Of a stretch of 64,000 nucleotides of DNA, positions 53,390 to 62,822 are shown in pieces. The DNA comes from Deltaproteobacteria bacterium (GTDB lineage Bacteria > Desulfobacterota > Desulfobacteria > Desulfobacterales > Desulfosarcinaceae). Made by a program: the position numbers and the translations under genes. The notes beneath the pieces were generated by a model. That model saw only the letters and a program-made list of their open reading frames with translations. It did not search any database and was not told where the DNA came from. Every line of letters starts with the position of its first letter. Position 1 is the stretch's first letter. The DNA lies in the NCBI GenBank assembly GCA_021824175.1, contig JAKALP010000007.1:186001-250000 (forward strand). Direction: 5' to 3'.

Positions 53390-55054
53390 TCACATCTGCT
53401 CGGGGGCGCCAACTCCCAAGATCCCCAGGCCGTTGCGAATTACTTTTTGCACGGCGGCCACCAGGCACAAACGCGCCTGGGTCAGATCGCTCTGCTCGGT
53501 CAACACCCGGTGCTTATTGTAGTAAGCGTGGAAGAGGCCCGCCAGCTGCATCAGGTAAAAGGTGATGCGGTGGGGGGCCAGGGTCTGGGCCGCGCTCTCC
53601 ATCACCTGGGGATAGCGGTCCAGGGCTTTGATCAGATTGATCTCCTCGGTCTCGGTCAGCCGGGCGCCGGCCGCCGCCTGCCATCTGACTTCTTTAACCC
53701 CCTGCTCCTGGGCCTTTCGCAAAATGCTGGCAATACGGGCGTGCACATACTGCACGTAGTACACCGGGTTGTCATTGGTCTGTTGCTTGGCCACTTCCAG
53801 ATCAAAATCCAGGGGGCTTTCGTAATCGCGGGTCAGGAAGATGAACCGGGCCGCATCCCGCCCCACTTCGTCGATCACATCGCGCAGGGTCACAAATTCA
53901 CCCGAGCGCTTGCCCATGGCCACCGGCTGGCCGCCGCGCAGTAGAGCGACCAGTTGCACCAGGATCACCTGGAACTGGTCGCGCCGCCAGCCCGCGGCTT
54001 CCACGGCCGCGGTCATGCGCGGGATGTAGCCATGATGGTCGGCGCCCCAGACATCGATGACGCGCTCGAACCCGCGTTGAAATTTGTTGTGGTGATAGGC
54101 GATGTCCGAAGCAAAGTAGGTGGTCTGGCCGTTCTGACGCACCACCACGCGATCCTTTTCATCGCCATAGTCGGTGGTGCGGAACCACCAGGCCCCGTCC
54201 TGGGCGTACACCACCTGACGGGCCTTGAGATCTTCCAGGGCCTGTTCCACCCGGCCGCTGTCATAAAGGCTCTGCTCGCTGAACCACTCGTCAAAGGTAA
54301 TGCCGAAGCGTTCCAGATCGTCACGGATGCCGGCAATGATGGTCTGGGCCGCCGCGCGGGCGCAATAGGTGATGGTCGCATCATCCTCATGCCGCACGAA
54401 ATCAGCCCCCTTGGTGTCGATCACCTGTTGGGCAATGGGCTTCACATAGTCGCCGGGGTAGCAATCTTCCGGGAAAACGATCTCTTCTCCCAGCAACTGC
54501 CGGGCGCGCAGCAGCACCGAGCGGCCCAGGGTCTGAATCTGGCGGCCCGAATCGTTGATGTAGTACTCCTTGTGGACCTGATAGCCGCAGGCCTTAAGGA
54601 TATTGAATACGCTGTCGCCCACGGCCGCGCCCCGGCCATGGCCCACATGCAACGGGCCGGTGGGATTGGCGCTGACAAATTCAATCTGGATCTTTTGACC
54701 GCGGCCCAGTTGGCTATGGCCGTAGGTTTCATCCTGTTCCAGCACCTGGCGCACCACGGGCGGCCAGGCCGTGGGATTGAGGAAGAAATTGATGAAGCCC
54801 GGCCCGGCGATCTCCACCTTGGCCACTTGGTCGTGGTTGTTTTCCATCTGGTCCAGCAGGATCTGGGCGATCTTGCGCGGGGCCATCTTCTGGGGCTTGG
54901 CCGAGAGCATGGCGAAGTTGGTGGCGAAATCGCCATGGGCGTCGCTTTTGGGCTCTTCCACCACCACGGCCGGAAAATCGTCGGACGGCAGGGCCCCGGA
55001 CTGGTGGGCCTTGCGGGCCGCCGTTAATATCAACTGTTCAATCAATGCTTTCAT
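53390..55054 (-). CDS. argS: Arginyl-tRNA synthetase
   Basis: 554 residues. Class I synthetase: HIGH-equivalent in [13 protein letters not shown], the N-terminal additional domain, and anticodon-binding domain at the C-terminus. The KMSKS-like loop reads MGKRSGEF, a known variation for ArgRS. The start ATG at 55054 is followed by the expected [11 protein letters not shown]. Upstream is a large duplicated repeat region. Confidence 0.97.
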   Translation of the reverse strand: MKALIEQLILTAARKAHQSGALPSDDFPAVVVEEPKSDAHGDFATNFAMLSAKPQKMAPRKIAQILLDQMENNHDQVAKVEIAGPGFINFFLNPTAWPPVVRQVLEQDETYGHSQLGRGQKIQIEFVSANPTGPLHVGHGRGAAVGDSVFNILKACGYQVHKEYYINDSGRQIQTLGRSVLLRARQLLGEEIVFPEDCYPGDYVKPIAQQVIDTKGADFVRHEDDATITYCARAAAQTIIAGIRDDLERFGITFDEWFSEQSLYDSGRVEQALEDLKARQVVYAQDGAWWFRTTDYGDEKDRVVVRQNGQTTYFASDIAYHHNKFQRGFERVIDVWGADHHGYIPRMTAAVEAAGWRRDQFQVILVQLVALLRGGQPVAMGKRSGEFVTLRDVIDEVGRDAARFIFLTRDYESPLDFDLEVAKQQTNDNPVYYVQYVHARIASILRKAQEQGVKEVRWQAAAGARLTETEEINLIKALDRYPQVMESAAQTLAPHRITFYLMQLAGLFHAYYNKHRVLTEQSDLTQARLCLVAAVQKVIRNGLGILGVGAPEQM

Positions 55055-55436
55055 GGAATCACTCTTTTCAGAAACTCAAAATCAAACCACATTTGCCTAG
55101 ACCGAATCGCACAAAAGCCCCTCAAAGGCAAGCCCAACAAGATTAATCGACGCCCACCACACGATTCCGTCCATCCGTGCCATCCGTGTCATCCGTGGTT
55201 AAAAATTGACCACGGATGACACGGATAACACTGATGGGCTATTGGTCTGTATCAGCCATTAGAACCCCTAAAAAGGCAAGCCCAACAAGATTAATCAACG
55301 CCTACCACACGATTCTGCCAATCCGTGCCATCCGTGTAATCCGTGGTAAAAAATTTGACCACGGATTACACGGATGGCACGGATAGGATAGAGCTCAACA
55401 GTCAGCCATGGGGTTGGAAATGGATCGTGGTATGAA
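55055..55436. repeat. Tandem duplication carrying two ATCCGTG inverted repeats
   Basis: A unit of about 148 bp (core CAAGCCCAACAAGATTAATC then CACACGATTC and an inverted repeat) occurs twice, at about 55112-55258 and 55260-55395. Each copy contains an ATCCGTG hairpin (55171-55238 and 55318-55385). Differences of a few bases show the copies have drifted. Confidence 0.88.
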
Positions 55437-56180
55437 TCAGCGCCGATTCAGCCCCGCCACCACCGTCAGCACCGCCGCCAGCGGTCCGCTGAAATCCGGG
55501 GCGTGCTTTTCACCTCCGCGCAGGCTGCGGCCCTTGGTCAAGGCCGTGTAGTCGATGATGCCCGATTCGGTGCTCAGAAAGGTTTTGATGCCCGCGGTGC
55601 CGGCCACCATGTCGTTGATCAGGTCGTTGCCCACCATCAAACATTGCTCGGGTGGGGTGCCGAGCAAGCCGCACAGCTGCTGGTAATATTCCCGGCGCGG
55701 TTTGACAAACCCCATGTTGTCGATGTGAGTGGTGAGAAGAAAGCGCCGGGGATCGATGCCCACCCAAGCCATGCGCTTGTTTGGCGCAATCTCGGGAAAT
55801 ATGGGATTGGTGGCCACCACGATGCGCAACCCCCAGGCCTCCAATTGGTCCAACAACTCCTCCAGCCCATCGGGCCTGGCGGCCTGCACCGGGATCTTTT
55901 CATATTCGGATTGATAAAAGGACAAAAACCGCTGCCAGATGGCATGGCGCTGGTTGTCTATCCCCCGGCAGAAATGATTGAGAAAATATTCGCGGTTGCT
56001 CAGGCTGCCATCATTGTTGCGCAGCTCACGAATGCCTATCAGCAGGCGGTCGCCAAACTCCGCGGCCGGCACCAGATCACCGAAATAGGGCGTGATGTGC
56101 TCCATGAAGCGCAGGTAAAAGGCGGTTTCGTCGAACAGCACCATGGTGTTGTCTAAATCGAGCAGAATGGTATTGATCAT
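55437..56180 (-). CDS. HAD-superfamily hydrolase
   Basis: 247 residues. Motif I LLDLDNTMV (nucleophile D8), motif II VVATNPIF, motif III lysine region KPRREYY, motif IV VGNDLINDMVAG. A helical cap (~20-100) suggests a type C1 HAD phosphatase. The substrate cannot be told. Monocistronic by appearance, between repeats. Confidence 0.9.
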   Translation of the reverse strand: MINTILLDLDNTMVLFDETAFYLRFMEHITPYFGDLVPAAEFGDRLLIGIRELRNNDGSLSNREYFLNHFCRGIDNQRHAIWQRFLSFYQSEYEKIPVQAARPDGLEELLDQLEAWGLRIVVATNPIFPEIAPNKRMAWVGIDPRRFLLTTHIDNMGFVKPRREYYQQLCGLLGTPPEQCLMVGNDLINDMVAGTAGIKTFLSTESGIIDYTALTKGRSLRGGEKHAPDFSGPLAAVLTVVAGLNRR

Positions 56181-56273
56181 GGGAGGAGCGTTTCCTTTTG
56201 AAGCGTTCTAAAACTTTTGTTGGTTTGGGCTTGATGGTATAAATGTAAGTGTTGATATTGAGCATGTAGCTCA

Positions 56274-56501
56274 TCATATTTTTTTGCGTGCATCGGGAGT
56301 AGGTAGAGCCCTATCCTTCATAAAGTCGTCGGTAAATTGATCCAGGCTTTGAATCAATGGCGACCACGGGTCATCTTTGGGTAAAAGGATAACCATCTTG
56401 CCGATTTTCTTTATAAACACATCGTCACCGGAAAACCTTAACTCTTTCGGCAACCGGACCGCTTGGCTGCGGCCATCAGTGAATAGCTTTGCGGTTTGCA
56501 T
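56274..56501 (-). CDS. Orphan VapB/VagC-type antitoxin
   Basis: 75 residues. The N-terminus TAKLFTDGRSQAVRLPKELRF is the AbrB-like swapped-hairpin fold of VapB antitoxins, followed by a basic-acidic tail. GGAGGAG lies before the ATG at 56501. No PIN (VapC) gene follows it; only 93 bp separate it from the HAD gene. So it is either an orphan antitoxin or a decayed pair. Confidence 0.82.
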   Translation of the reverse strand: MQTAKLFTDGRSQAVRLPKELRFSGDDVFIKKIGKMVILLPKDDPWSPLIQSLDQFTDDFMKDRALPTPDARKKI

Positions 56502-56672
56502 GACACTCCTCCAAGCTTTTGGTAGATACAATATACTAATGGGCCAACTGGCTGCAAGGCATTGGGGTATTAGGCGTGCGACAACCGTTAGCTCTAGTTC
56601 CCACGCAGAGCGTGGGAACGAAAAGAATTGGAGTGTGAGTCAGGCGTGTTGCATGATTGGGCTTTCGCGCAG

Positions 56673-56759
56673 GTCGTACCCGTACTCATACGCGTACTCG
56701 TACTCGAAAAACTGTTAAAATCATTCGAGTACGCGTACGAGTACGAGTACGAGTACGAT
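56673..56759. repeat. TACGAG-hexamer palindrome, copy F
   Basis: The longest copy in the window. Left arm GTCGTACCCGTACTCATACG onward, loop AACTGTTAAAATCA, right arm TTCGAGTACGCGTACGAG and more units. Outer flanks GTGAGTCAGGCG (56636) and GTCATGACTCACACC (56794) are also complementary, so the whole element may be about 180 bp. Within the 380-bp gap 56502-56881. Confidence 0.92.
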
Positions 56760-56881
56760 TTGGAAAAGCACCGAAGAGAAGGCGGTGCAACAGTCATGAC
56801 TCACACCCGTGCGAATTCTTAATCAATCTCGAAAAGAGCGGAGCTTTTGAATCCCAACTCTTCCACCCGGAGAGAATCGAA

Positions 56882-58069
56882 ATGGAAAAGAAGATGTTCT
56901 ACAGAAAGGTATCGCCCATTGAAAGAGTGTTTACCCTGCTGCACGAGATGGATAAACCCTTCAGCAACCAGGTGGTGCTCGAAGGCACTGGCGTGCTCGA
57001 TGTATCCCGCTGGGAAAAGGCCGTTGCGGCCGCCTGCGAGGCCAACCCCGGCAGCCGGCTGGTGTACCGCGGGATTTCACGTTGGGCCAAATGGGTGGAT
57101 AGCGGCGTGGCCGCGCCGATCGTCCAAGTGGACGGGTCCCATTGGGATGCCCTCAGCTCTGACGGGGCTCCCTTTCTGCTAACCTCTTTGCCTTTCAAAG
57201 AGACCCATTCCTGTGAAGTCGTGCTGCTCACCGGCAATCCGTTAAGAGTTGTATTTCGAACCCTGCATGCCACCATGGATGGCCGCGGCACCCAGTTGTG
57301 GATCGAAGATATTTTCCGCGCCCTGCGCGGCGAGCCGCTGCTCGGCGCATCGTCGAGCATCAACGATGCCGAGTTTGTGGCCGGCCTGAGCGCCCCCAAA
57401 CGCTGGGAACGCAAAAAGCGCAATTGCCTGGCCCCCACCGGCCCCATTGACGGCAGCGAGCCCGGCAATGTGTGGCGGCGCACGCGGGTGAAAGGCAAAT
57501 TTTCAAAATTGCTGCCCCAGGTAGCCATCGCCATTGGCAAGGAAGCGCGCAAACAGGGGCCGTGCAATGTGTGCTTCAATGTGCCGGTGGATCTGCGGGC
57601 GCGGGCGGGCGCGGCGCGTTCCACGGCCAACCTGACGCGCCGGATCATCCTGTATATCCCGCCCGACGCCACGCCCGAGAGCGTACAGCAGCACATGCTG
57701 GAAAAATTGAACGACATGAGCCGCGATCCCGAAATTCTCAAGATCGCCTACTATATCCCCCTGAAATGGATCGAGCTGTTCTTCGTTCGCTTCCGTAAAA
57801 GGAATCTGGGTTCGGGCTGGTACTACAGCACCGGGACCCTATCCAATCTGGGGCGGCTGCCCATTGAAGCCTATGAGGGCGGTGGGTTCAAGGCCGACAC
57901 CGGCTTCTATATTCCGCCGGGCACGGAAGGCAAACCTTTGTTTGTGACCCTTGCGGGGTGCGGGGAGTTCATCGAAGTCATCATCTCCATGCCCAAGACC
58001 CTGGCGTCCAATGGCCGCATCGATCAATTGCTCGACCGCATTGTCTCGCAATTGAAGCCGAATCCGTAG
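56882..58069 (+). CDS. Condensation-domain-fold acyltransferase-like protein
   Basis: 395 residues. Chloramphenicol acetyltransferase/condensation-like fold: an HATMDG motif (about residue 129, HHxxxDG-like with one histidine) and a downstream SNLG segment. Related to PapA/wax-ester or alcohol acetyltransferase families rather than to peptide synthetases, because there are no carrier or adenylation neighbours. The substrate is unknown. Start ATG 56882 has GGAGAG upstream; the frame extends upstream only by translating the TACGAG palindrome into Arg-Thr/Val-Arg repeats. Confidence 0.85.
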   Translation: MEKKMFYRKVSPIERVFTLLHEMDKPFSNQVVLEGTGVLDVSRWEKAVAAACEANPGSRLVYRGISRWAKWVDSGVAAPIVQVDGSHWDALSSDGAPFLLTSLPFKETHSCEVVLLTGNPLRVVFRTLHATMDGRGTQLWIEDIFRALRGEPLLGASSSINDAEFVAGLSAPKRWERKKRNCLAPTGPIDGSEPGNVWRRTRVKGKFSKLLPQVAIAIGKEARKQGPCNVCFNVPVDLRARAGAARSTANLTRRIILYIPPDATPESVQQHMLEKLNDMSRDPEILKIAYYIPLKWIELFFVRFRKRNLGSGWYYSTGTLSNLGRLPIEAYEGGGFKADTGFYIPPGTEGKPLFVTLAGCGEFIEVIISMPKTLASNGRIDQLLDRIVSQLKPNP

Positions 58070-58152
58070 TCTATAGGGACAAAGGGACTGAGGAACTGAG
58101 GCCTCGCGCAAATCAGTTTGCTTATCCGCCCGGATTTGATAATCATCGGCCC

Positions 58153-58761
58153 ATGAAAATCATATCGGCCGAATTCGTCACCAGCGCGGTCAAACCCGCC
58201 CAATATCCGCCGCCGGAACTGCCCGAAGTGGCTTTCGCGGGCCGCTCCAATGTGGGCAAATCGTCGCTGATCAACACCCTGGTCAATCGTCGGCGCCTGG
58301 TGAAAACATCCACCACGCCGGGGCGCACCCAGTTGATCAACTTCTTCAAGGTCAACGCCGAGATGCTGCTGGTGGACCTGCCGGGCTACGGTTATGCCAG
58401 GGTGCCGGCCGCGGTCCGCAAAAACTGGGGCCCCATGATCGAGACCTATCTCTCCAAGCGCCCGACGCTCAAAGCCGTGGTGCTGCTCATGGATCTGCGC
58501 CGGGTGCCGGGAGTCGAAGAACTTAACTTCATGGATTGGCTGCGCCAATACGGCGTGGCCCCCATTCCGGTGCTCACCAAATGCGATAAGCTGTCCAAAA
58601 CCAATCAGACCAAACAGCGCCGGACCATCGCCGAGGCTTTGGGCCTGTCGGCCGAGGGGTTGATTCTTTTTTCCGCCAAGAGCGGCCAGGGCCGGGAAGC
58701 GCTTTGGCACGCTATCCAGACCATTATGGGACAAACCGATGCCGTCAAATCCGCCAAATGA
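58153..58761 (+). CDS. engB: Ribosome-biogenesis GTPase EngB/YsxC
   Basis: 202 residues. G1 GRSNVGKSS, G2 threonines in TSTTPGRTQ, G3 DLPGYGYA, G4 TKCDKL. EngB helps assemble the large ribosomal subunit. The frame opens earlier, but ATG 58153 gives the standard N-terminus MKIISAEFV. Its 3' end overlaps era by 23 bp. Confidence 0.96.
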   Translation: MKIISAEFVTSAVKPAQYPPPELPEVAFAGRSNVGKSSLINTLVNRRRLVKTSTTPGRTQLINFFKVNAEMLLVDLPGYGYARVPAAVRKNWGPMIETYLSKRPTLKAVVLLMDLRRVPGVEELNFMDWLRQYGVAPIPVLTKCDKLSKTNQTKQRRTIAEALGLSAEGLILFSAKSGQGREALWHAIQTIMGQTDAVKSAK

Positions 58762-59653
58762 AACCTATGAAGACTTCAAAGCCGGCCTGGTGGCCATTGT
58801 GGGCGCGCCCAATGCCGGTAAATCCACCTTGCTCAACCGCATGCTGGGCCAAAAAATCTCCATCACCAGCAAAAAGCCCCAGACCACACGCAACCGGATT
58901 CTGGGGGTAGTGGACCAGCCCAAGGCCCAGTTGATTTTTCTGGACACCCCCGGCGTGCACCGCGCCTCCAAGCTGCTCAACGTGCGCATCGTGGATGCGG
59001 CCCTGGCCACCATTGCCGATGCGGATCTGGTGCTGGTGGTCACGGACGCGGCCAAACCCAACACCGATGCTGAACGTTATCTGGTGGCCAAGCTCAAGGA
59101 GCATCGCAAGCCGACCATCCTGGCGCTCAACAAAATCGACCTGATCCCCAAACCCGATTTGCTGGGGCTCATTGACCAGTGGGCCGCCACCCATGCCTTT
59201 GCCAGCGTGGTGCCCATTTCGGCGGAAAAAGGCACCCAGGTGGAAGAACTCATCGCCGAGATGGTCAAGATGTTGCCGACCGGGCCGCCCCTGTACCCGC
59301 CGGGCAGCCTGACCGATCTGACCGAGCGTTTCATCGCCGGAGAGATGATCCGCGAAAAAGTCTTCCGACTCACGGGCGAAGAGATTCCCTATGCCGCGGC
59401 CGTGACCATTGATGAGTACAAGGAAGAAAAGCAGGGCCAACTGGTGCGCATCAATGCCACCATCCACGTGGAGCGCGACTCCCAGAAAGCGATCCTCATC
59501 GGTAAAGGCGGGGCCAAACTCAAGGAGATCGGCATCGCGGCCCGCAAAGAGATCGAACGCATGGTGGACTGCCAGGTGTTCTTGCAGCTTTTCGTGCGCG
59601 TGGAGAAGAATTGGTCGCGGGATACCAAGGCGATTGAGCGATTTGGGTATTAG
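58739..59653 (+). CDS. era: GTPase Era
   Basis: 304 residues. G1 GAPNAGKST, G3 DTPGVH, G4 NKID, then a C-terminal KH domain (ERDSQKAILIGKGGAKLKEIG). Era binds 16S rRNA and aids small-subunit maturation. Overlap with engB implies translational coupling. Confidence 0.97.
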   Translation: MPSNPPNETYEDFKAGLVAIVGAPNAGKSTLLNRMLGQKISITSKKPQTTRNRILGVVDQPKAQLIFLDTPGVHRASKLLNVRIVDAALATIADADLVLVVTDAAKPNTDAERYLVAKLKEHRKPTILALNKIDLIPKPDLLGLIDQWAATHAFASVVPISAEKGTQVEELIAEMVKMLPTGPPLYPPGSLTDLTERFIAGEMIREKVFRLTGEEIPYAAAVTIDEYKEEKQGQLVRINATIHVERDSQKAILIGKGGAKLKEIGIAARKEIERMVDCQVFLQLFVRVEKNWSRDTKAIERFGY

Positions 59654-59659
59654 GGGAGC

Positions 59660-59803
59660 AGAAGGTTGAAGGCGAAAGGCACAAAGGCACATAGGCACAA
59701 AGGAGCAAAGGGCGAAGCGTCCCATTGTCCTTCAGTCCCTCTGTGCCTTTGTGCCTTTGCCCCTCAGTCCCTTTGAAACAACCAATCAACCAATCAACCA
59801 AGC
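59660..59803. repeat. GGCACAAAGG / CTCAGTCCC inverted repeat after era
   Basis: GCACAAAGGCACATAGGCAC-type units face CCTCTGTGCCTTTGTGCC-type units and end in AACCAATCAACCAATC. Probably forms a large hairpin that could end the engB-era transcript. Confidence 0.85.
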
Positions 59804-60640
59804 ATGATTCTCTCCTTCCACCCCATCATCGAAGCCCACGAGAACATCATCTGCGCCGGCCGGCAGCCGGATGAGAACGATCTGGCCGCGATCCGGCGGG
59901 CCGATGCCCTCATCTTGCCCCAGGGGTGTTCCGAAGCACTCTACCGCATGGCCCGCGCCAACTGCCGGCATCTCTTCCCCAATATGGATGTGCGCTTTGA
60001 CTTTCCCGGCAAACGCGGGCAGATCCGGCTCTTCCAAAAACTGAGGGTGGCCCACCCGGCCACCACGCTCCATGACTCAGCGGCGGCCTTTGAAAGCCAA
60101 ATGGCCGCGCTGGCGCTTCCGGCCGTCGTAAAGCTGGATTGGGGCGGTCAGGGCGAAACGGTCTTCAAAGCGCAATCCCATGAGGATTTGGCCCGGATTT
60201 TGGCCCATATTCAATCGTGCGAACGCAGCGGCCAGAAGGGTTTTCTCGTCCAACAATACATCCCGGCCCGGCAGCGCTCGTTGCGCGTGGCCCTCATCGG
60301 TACGCGGCGCATCAGCTACTGGCGCATCCAACCCGATCCCGGCGCCTTTGGCGACAGCGTGGCCGCCGGCGCCCGCATCGATCACCATGCCGACCCGGAC
60401 CTGAAATCCGCGGCTGAAGCGGTCGTTGAAGATTTCAGCCTGCGCACCGGCTTGCAACTGGCGGGCTTTGACTTTCTTTTCGACGAGCGCATCCTCACCC
60501 AGGGCCGCATCCAACCGTTGCTGCTGGAAATCAATTACTTCTTCGGCCGCACGGGACTGGGCGGTTCAGAGAAGTACTACCAAATACTGCTGGAAGAGAC
60601 CGATGCCTGGCTGGATCGGTTGGGGTTGAAGCGGAAGTAG
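59804..60640 (+). CDS. ATP-grasp-fold protein (RimK-like)
   Basis: 278 residues. ATP-grasp features: LPAVVKLDWGGQGETVF (lysine loop), GFLVQQYIPA (lid and hinge), and LLEINYFFGR (metal-binding E/N). Such enzymes join a carboxylate to an amine using ATP. The substrate is not evident; no peptide or carrier gene is nearby. The first ~90 residues resemble a pre-ATP-grasp domain. It begins right after the repeat cluster, with no strong ribosome-binding site visible. Confidence 0.82.
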   Translation: MILSFHPIIEAHENIICAGRQPDENDLAAIRRADALILPQGCSEALYRMARANCRHLFPNMDVRFDFPGKRGQIRLFQKLRVAHPATTLHDSAAAFESQMAALALPAVVKLDWGGQGETVFKAQSHEDLARILAHIQSCERSGQKGFLVQQYIPARQRSLRVALIGTRRISYWRIQPDPGAFGDSVAAGARIDHHADPDLKSAAEAVVEDFSLRTGLQLAGFDFLFDERILTQGRIQPLLLEINYFFGRTGLGGSEKYYQILLEETDAWLDRLGLKRK

Positions 60641-60970
60641 TATTTGCGCCACCCTTTTAACGGCGCGCAAAGCGCACCACACCGCTATCAAATCAAGACA
60701 AAGAGTAAACTTCGCAAAATCTTTTACGCCACGCCGCGTGGATGGACCGTAACGCGACCAACATCCCAATGCTATCGAGTGCAAGTCAAGGCAGTTGCAC
60801 CTCAGTGCTTTTCCTTTTCGTACGCGTACGAGTACGAGTACGAGGAAGAGCAAGAGAATATCGCCCTCCTCTTTGTGCGGCCAACAACGGTTGCTCCCCC
60901 TGAATGTTATCCCTCCCCTTGCTTTTTCCATCTATTAGGGTAAACTCCCCCTCTTCGATATGGATTGAAT
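60641..60970. other. 330-bp gap with a half palindrome
   Basis: Contains TACGAG copy G (60818-60844), of which only one arm remains (CGTACGCGTACGAGTACGAG). Nothing else recognised. Confidence 0.75.
60818..60844. repeat. TACGAG-hexamer element, half copy G
   Basis: One arm only: TTTCG then TACGCGTACGAGTACGAG; the opposite arm is missing. It could be a decayed or recombined copy. Confidence 0.85.
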
Positions 60971-61315
60971 ATGGCCCAGAACCCTCACATAGCGCCTTTT
61001 GCCTTTGACCTGGACGCGTCGGATTTGGCTGCGGAAAAGCGCAAGGCGCGGGAGCTGCGCGCTTCCCAGTGGTGGAAGCGCCGCTGCGCCAAAGGTCAGT
61101 GCCACTGGTGCGGCCAGAATGTGCCCGCCAAGGAGCTGACCATGGATCACATCGTGCCCATCTCCAGGGGCGGCAAGAGCGCCAAGAACAATGTGGTTGC
61201 GGCTTGCAAGACCTGCAACACCAAGAAAAAACAATTGCTGCCCATGGAGTGGGCCCACTATCTTCAATCCCTGGGCCGCATTGCGGAGGGAGGGGGCCAT
61301 GAATCAACCTCCTGA
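60971..61315 (+). CDS. HNH-endonuclease-fold protein
   Basis: 114 residues. HNH signature: CHWCG (C44, C47), TMDHIVPISRGG (D59, H60), KNNVVAACKTCN (N74, C79, C82), as in restriction-related and genome-maintenance HNH proteins. The four cysteines form a structural zinc site. The next gene overlaps its end by 17 bp, implying coupled expression with the kinase. No methylase or phage gene is near, so it is not obviously restriction-modification. Confidence 0.88.
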   Translation: MAQNPHIAPFAFDLDASDLAAEKRKARELRASQWWKRRCAKGQCHWCGQNVPAKELTMDHIVPISRGGKSAKNNVVAACKTCNTKKKQLLPMEWAHYLQSLGRIAEGGGHESTS

Positions 61316-62822
61316 GCCCATGGGTGTCCTGGTGGTCGATGACGAGCCCCGTATCCGCGACGGGCTCAATCGAGTGCTCAAGCCCATGGGGTACCGGGTC
61401 TTCACCGCCGCCCGCGGCCGGGAGGCTCTGGAGCTGATGGCCCAACAAAATGTGGCCATCGTGGTGCTGGATCTGCAACTGCCCGATGTAAGCGGCATGG
61501 AAGTGCTGCGCGCCATCAAGCAAGACTATCCGCGGGTGGTGGTCATCATTATCACCGGCTTTGGCACGGTTCAGACCGCGGCCGAAGCCATGCGCAATGG
61601 GGCCTATGATTTGCTGCCCAAACCTTTTGAGCCGGACCAATTGCGCATCGCCATCCACCGGGCCAGGGAGAAGATGCAGCTGGAAAAAGAGGCCGAACGC
61701 CTCCAGCAGGAGAAGCTGCAAACCCTGGCCGATCTCTTCCTGGAAAAAAGCCGCCTGCACACCATCGTCAATGCCCTGCCCATCGGCGTGATGGTCACCG
61801 ACCATCAAGGGCAAGCCGTGCTGATCAATCCCACCTTCAAACGCTACATGGCCCTGCCCGAGGACATGGCCGAAGGTCAGGCCCTGGCGCTGTATATCAA
61901 CGATGAAGCGCTGCGCTCCTTGATTATGGAGTTTTCCCAAGGCTGCCACATGGGGCCGGAAGACAGCCCCACCTACGAATTCAGCATCGGGCCGGACAAG
62001 TTTCTTTTTGCAAGAGGCCGGCCGGTGCTGGGAGAAAGCGGTGAGTGCCTGGGCGCGGTGGTGACCATCGTGGATATCACGGCCATGAAGGTGCTCGACC
62101 GGCTCAAACGGGAGTTTGTGGCCAAGGTTTCCCACGAATTGCGTTCGCCCCTGTCCACCATCCACGAACAGCTGGCCGTAGTACTCAGCGATCTGGTGGG
62201 TCAGGTATCGCCGGCCGATGAGCATCTGCTCTCACGGGCCAAGGAGAAGACCCAAGGGTTGATCGCCCTGATCGGCGATTTGCTGGACCTGTCGCGCATC
62301 GAGTCCGGCGCGTTCAGCGAAGCCCCCAAATTTGTGCACATGGACGAGCTGCTGGAGAACATCATCGCTTTCCTGGGCACCAGGGCCGCGTCCAAGCACC
62401 AGAGCATCACCTTGCAGCGCCCGGCCGGCGCGCTGCCCCCGCTCAAGGCCGATCCCCTGGCGCTGGAAAGCATCTTCGGCAATTTGATCACCAACGCCAT
62501 CAACTACACGCCCGATCAGGGCCGCATCGAAATCCATCTGAGGACCAACGAAACCCACCTGGAAGTACAGGTACGCGACAACGGCCTGGGCATCGACGCA
62601 CGCCACATGGAAAAGATCTTCGAACGCTTCTACCGCGTCAAAAACGAGCACACCCGTTACATTACGGGCACGGGCTTGGGATTGCCCATTGTCAAAGGTC
62701 TGGTGGAAGCCATGGGCGGGAGCATTGGCGTGCAAAGCCAACCGGGACAAGGAAGTACTTTTACGGTGCGGCTGCCGTTGGCGGCGGATTCGAATTCACT
62801 AGGTGGTAAAACAGAAGGCTGA
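61299..62822 (+). CDS. Receiver-PAS-histidine kinase
   Basis: 507 residues. N-terminal receiver (LVVDDEP, phospho-acceptor D58 in [14 protein letters not shown]), coiled coil, PAS (~150-270), HisKA with [15 protein letters not shown] (H about 280), HATPase ([28 protein letters not shown]). Having the receiver first and the kinase last means it may act within a relay. GGAGGGAGG lies just before ATG 61299. No membrane helix. Overlaps the HNH gene. Confidence 0.93.
   Translation: MNQPPEPMGVLVVDDEPRIRDGLNRVLKPMGYRVFTAARGREALELMAQQNVAIVVLDLQLPDVSGMEVLRAIKQDYPRVVVIIITGFGTVQTAAEAMRNGAYDLLPKPFEPDQLRIAIHRAREKMQLEKEAERLQQEKLQTLADLFLEKSRLHTIVNALPIGVMVTDHQGQAVLINPTFKRYMALPEDMAEGQALALYINDEALRSLIMEFSQGCHMGPEDSPTYEFSIGPDKFLFARGRPVLGESGECLGAVVTIVDITAMKVLDRLKREFVAKVSHELRSPLSTIHEQLAVVLSDLVGQVSPADEHLLSRAKEKTQGLIALIGDLLDLSRIESGAFSEAPKFVHMDELLENIIAFLGTRAASKHQSITLQRPAGALPPLKADPLALESIFGNLITNAINYTPDQGRIEIHLRTNETHLEVQVRDNGLGIDARHMEKIFERFYRVKNEHTRYITGTGLGLPIVKGLVEAMGGSIGVQSQPGQGSTFTVRLPLAADSNSLGGKTEG

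Noticed and set aside
56657-56881. N-terminal extension of the condensation-fold gene (Val-Arg repeats)
   Set aside because: Encoded by palindrome copy F; the ATG at 56882 has its own ribosome-binding site.
10164-60844. TACGAG tandem hexamers as a CRISPR array
   Set aside because: Units are contiguous 6-mers without spacers, arranged as inverted arms, and no cas gene is present.
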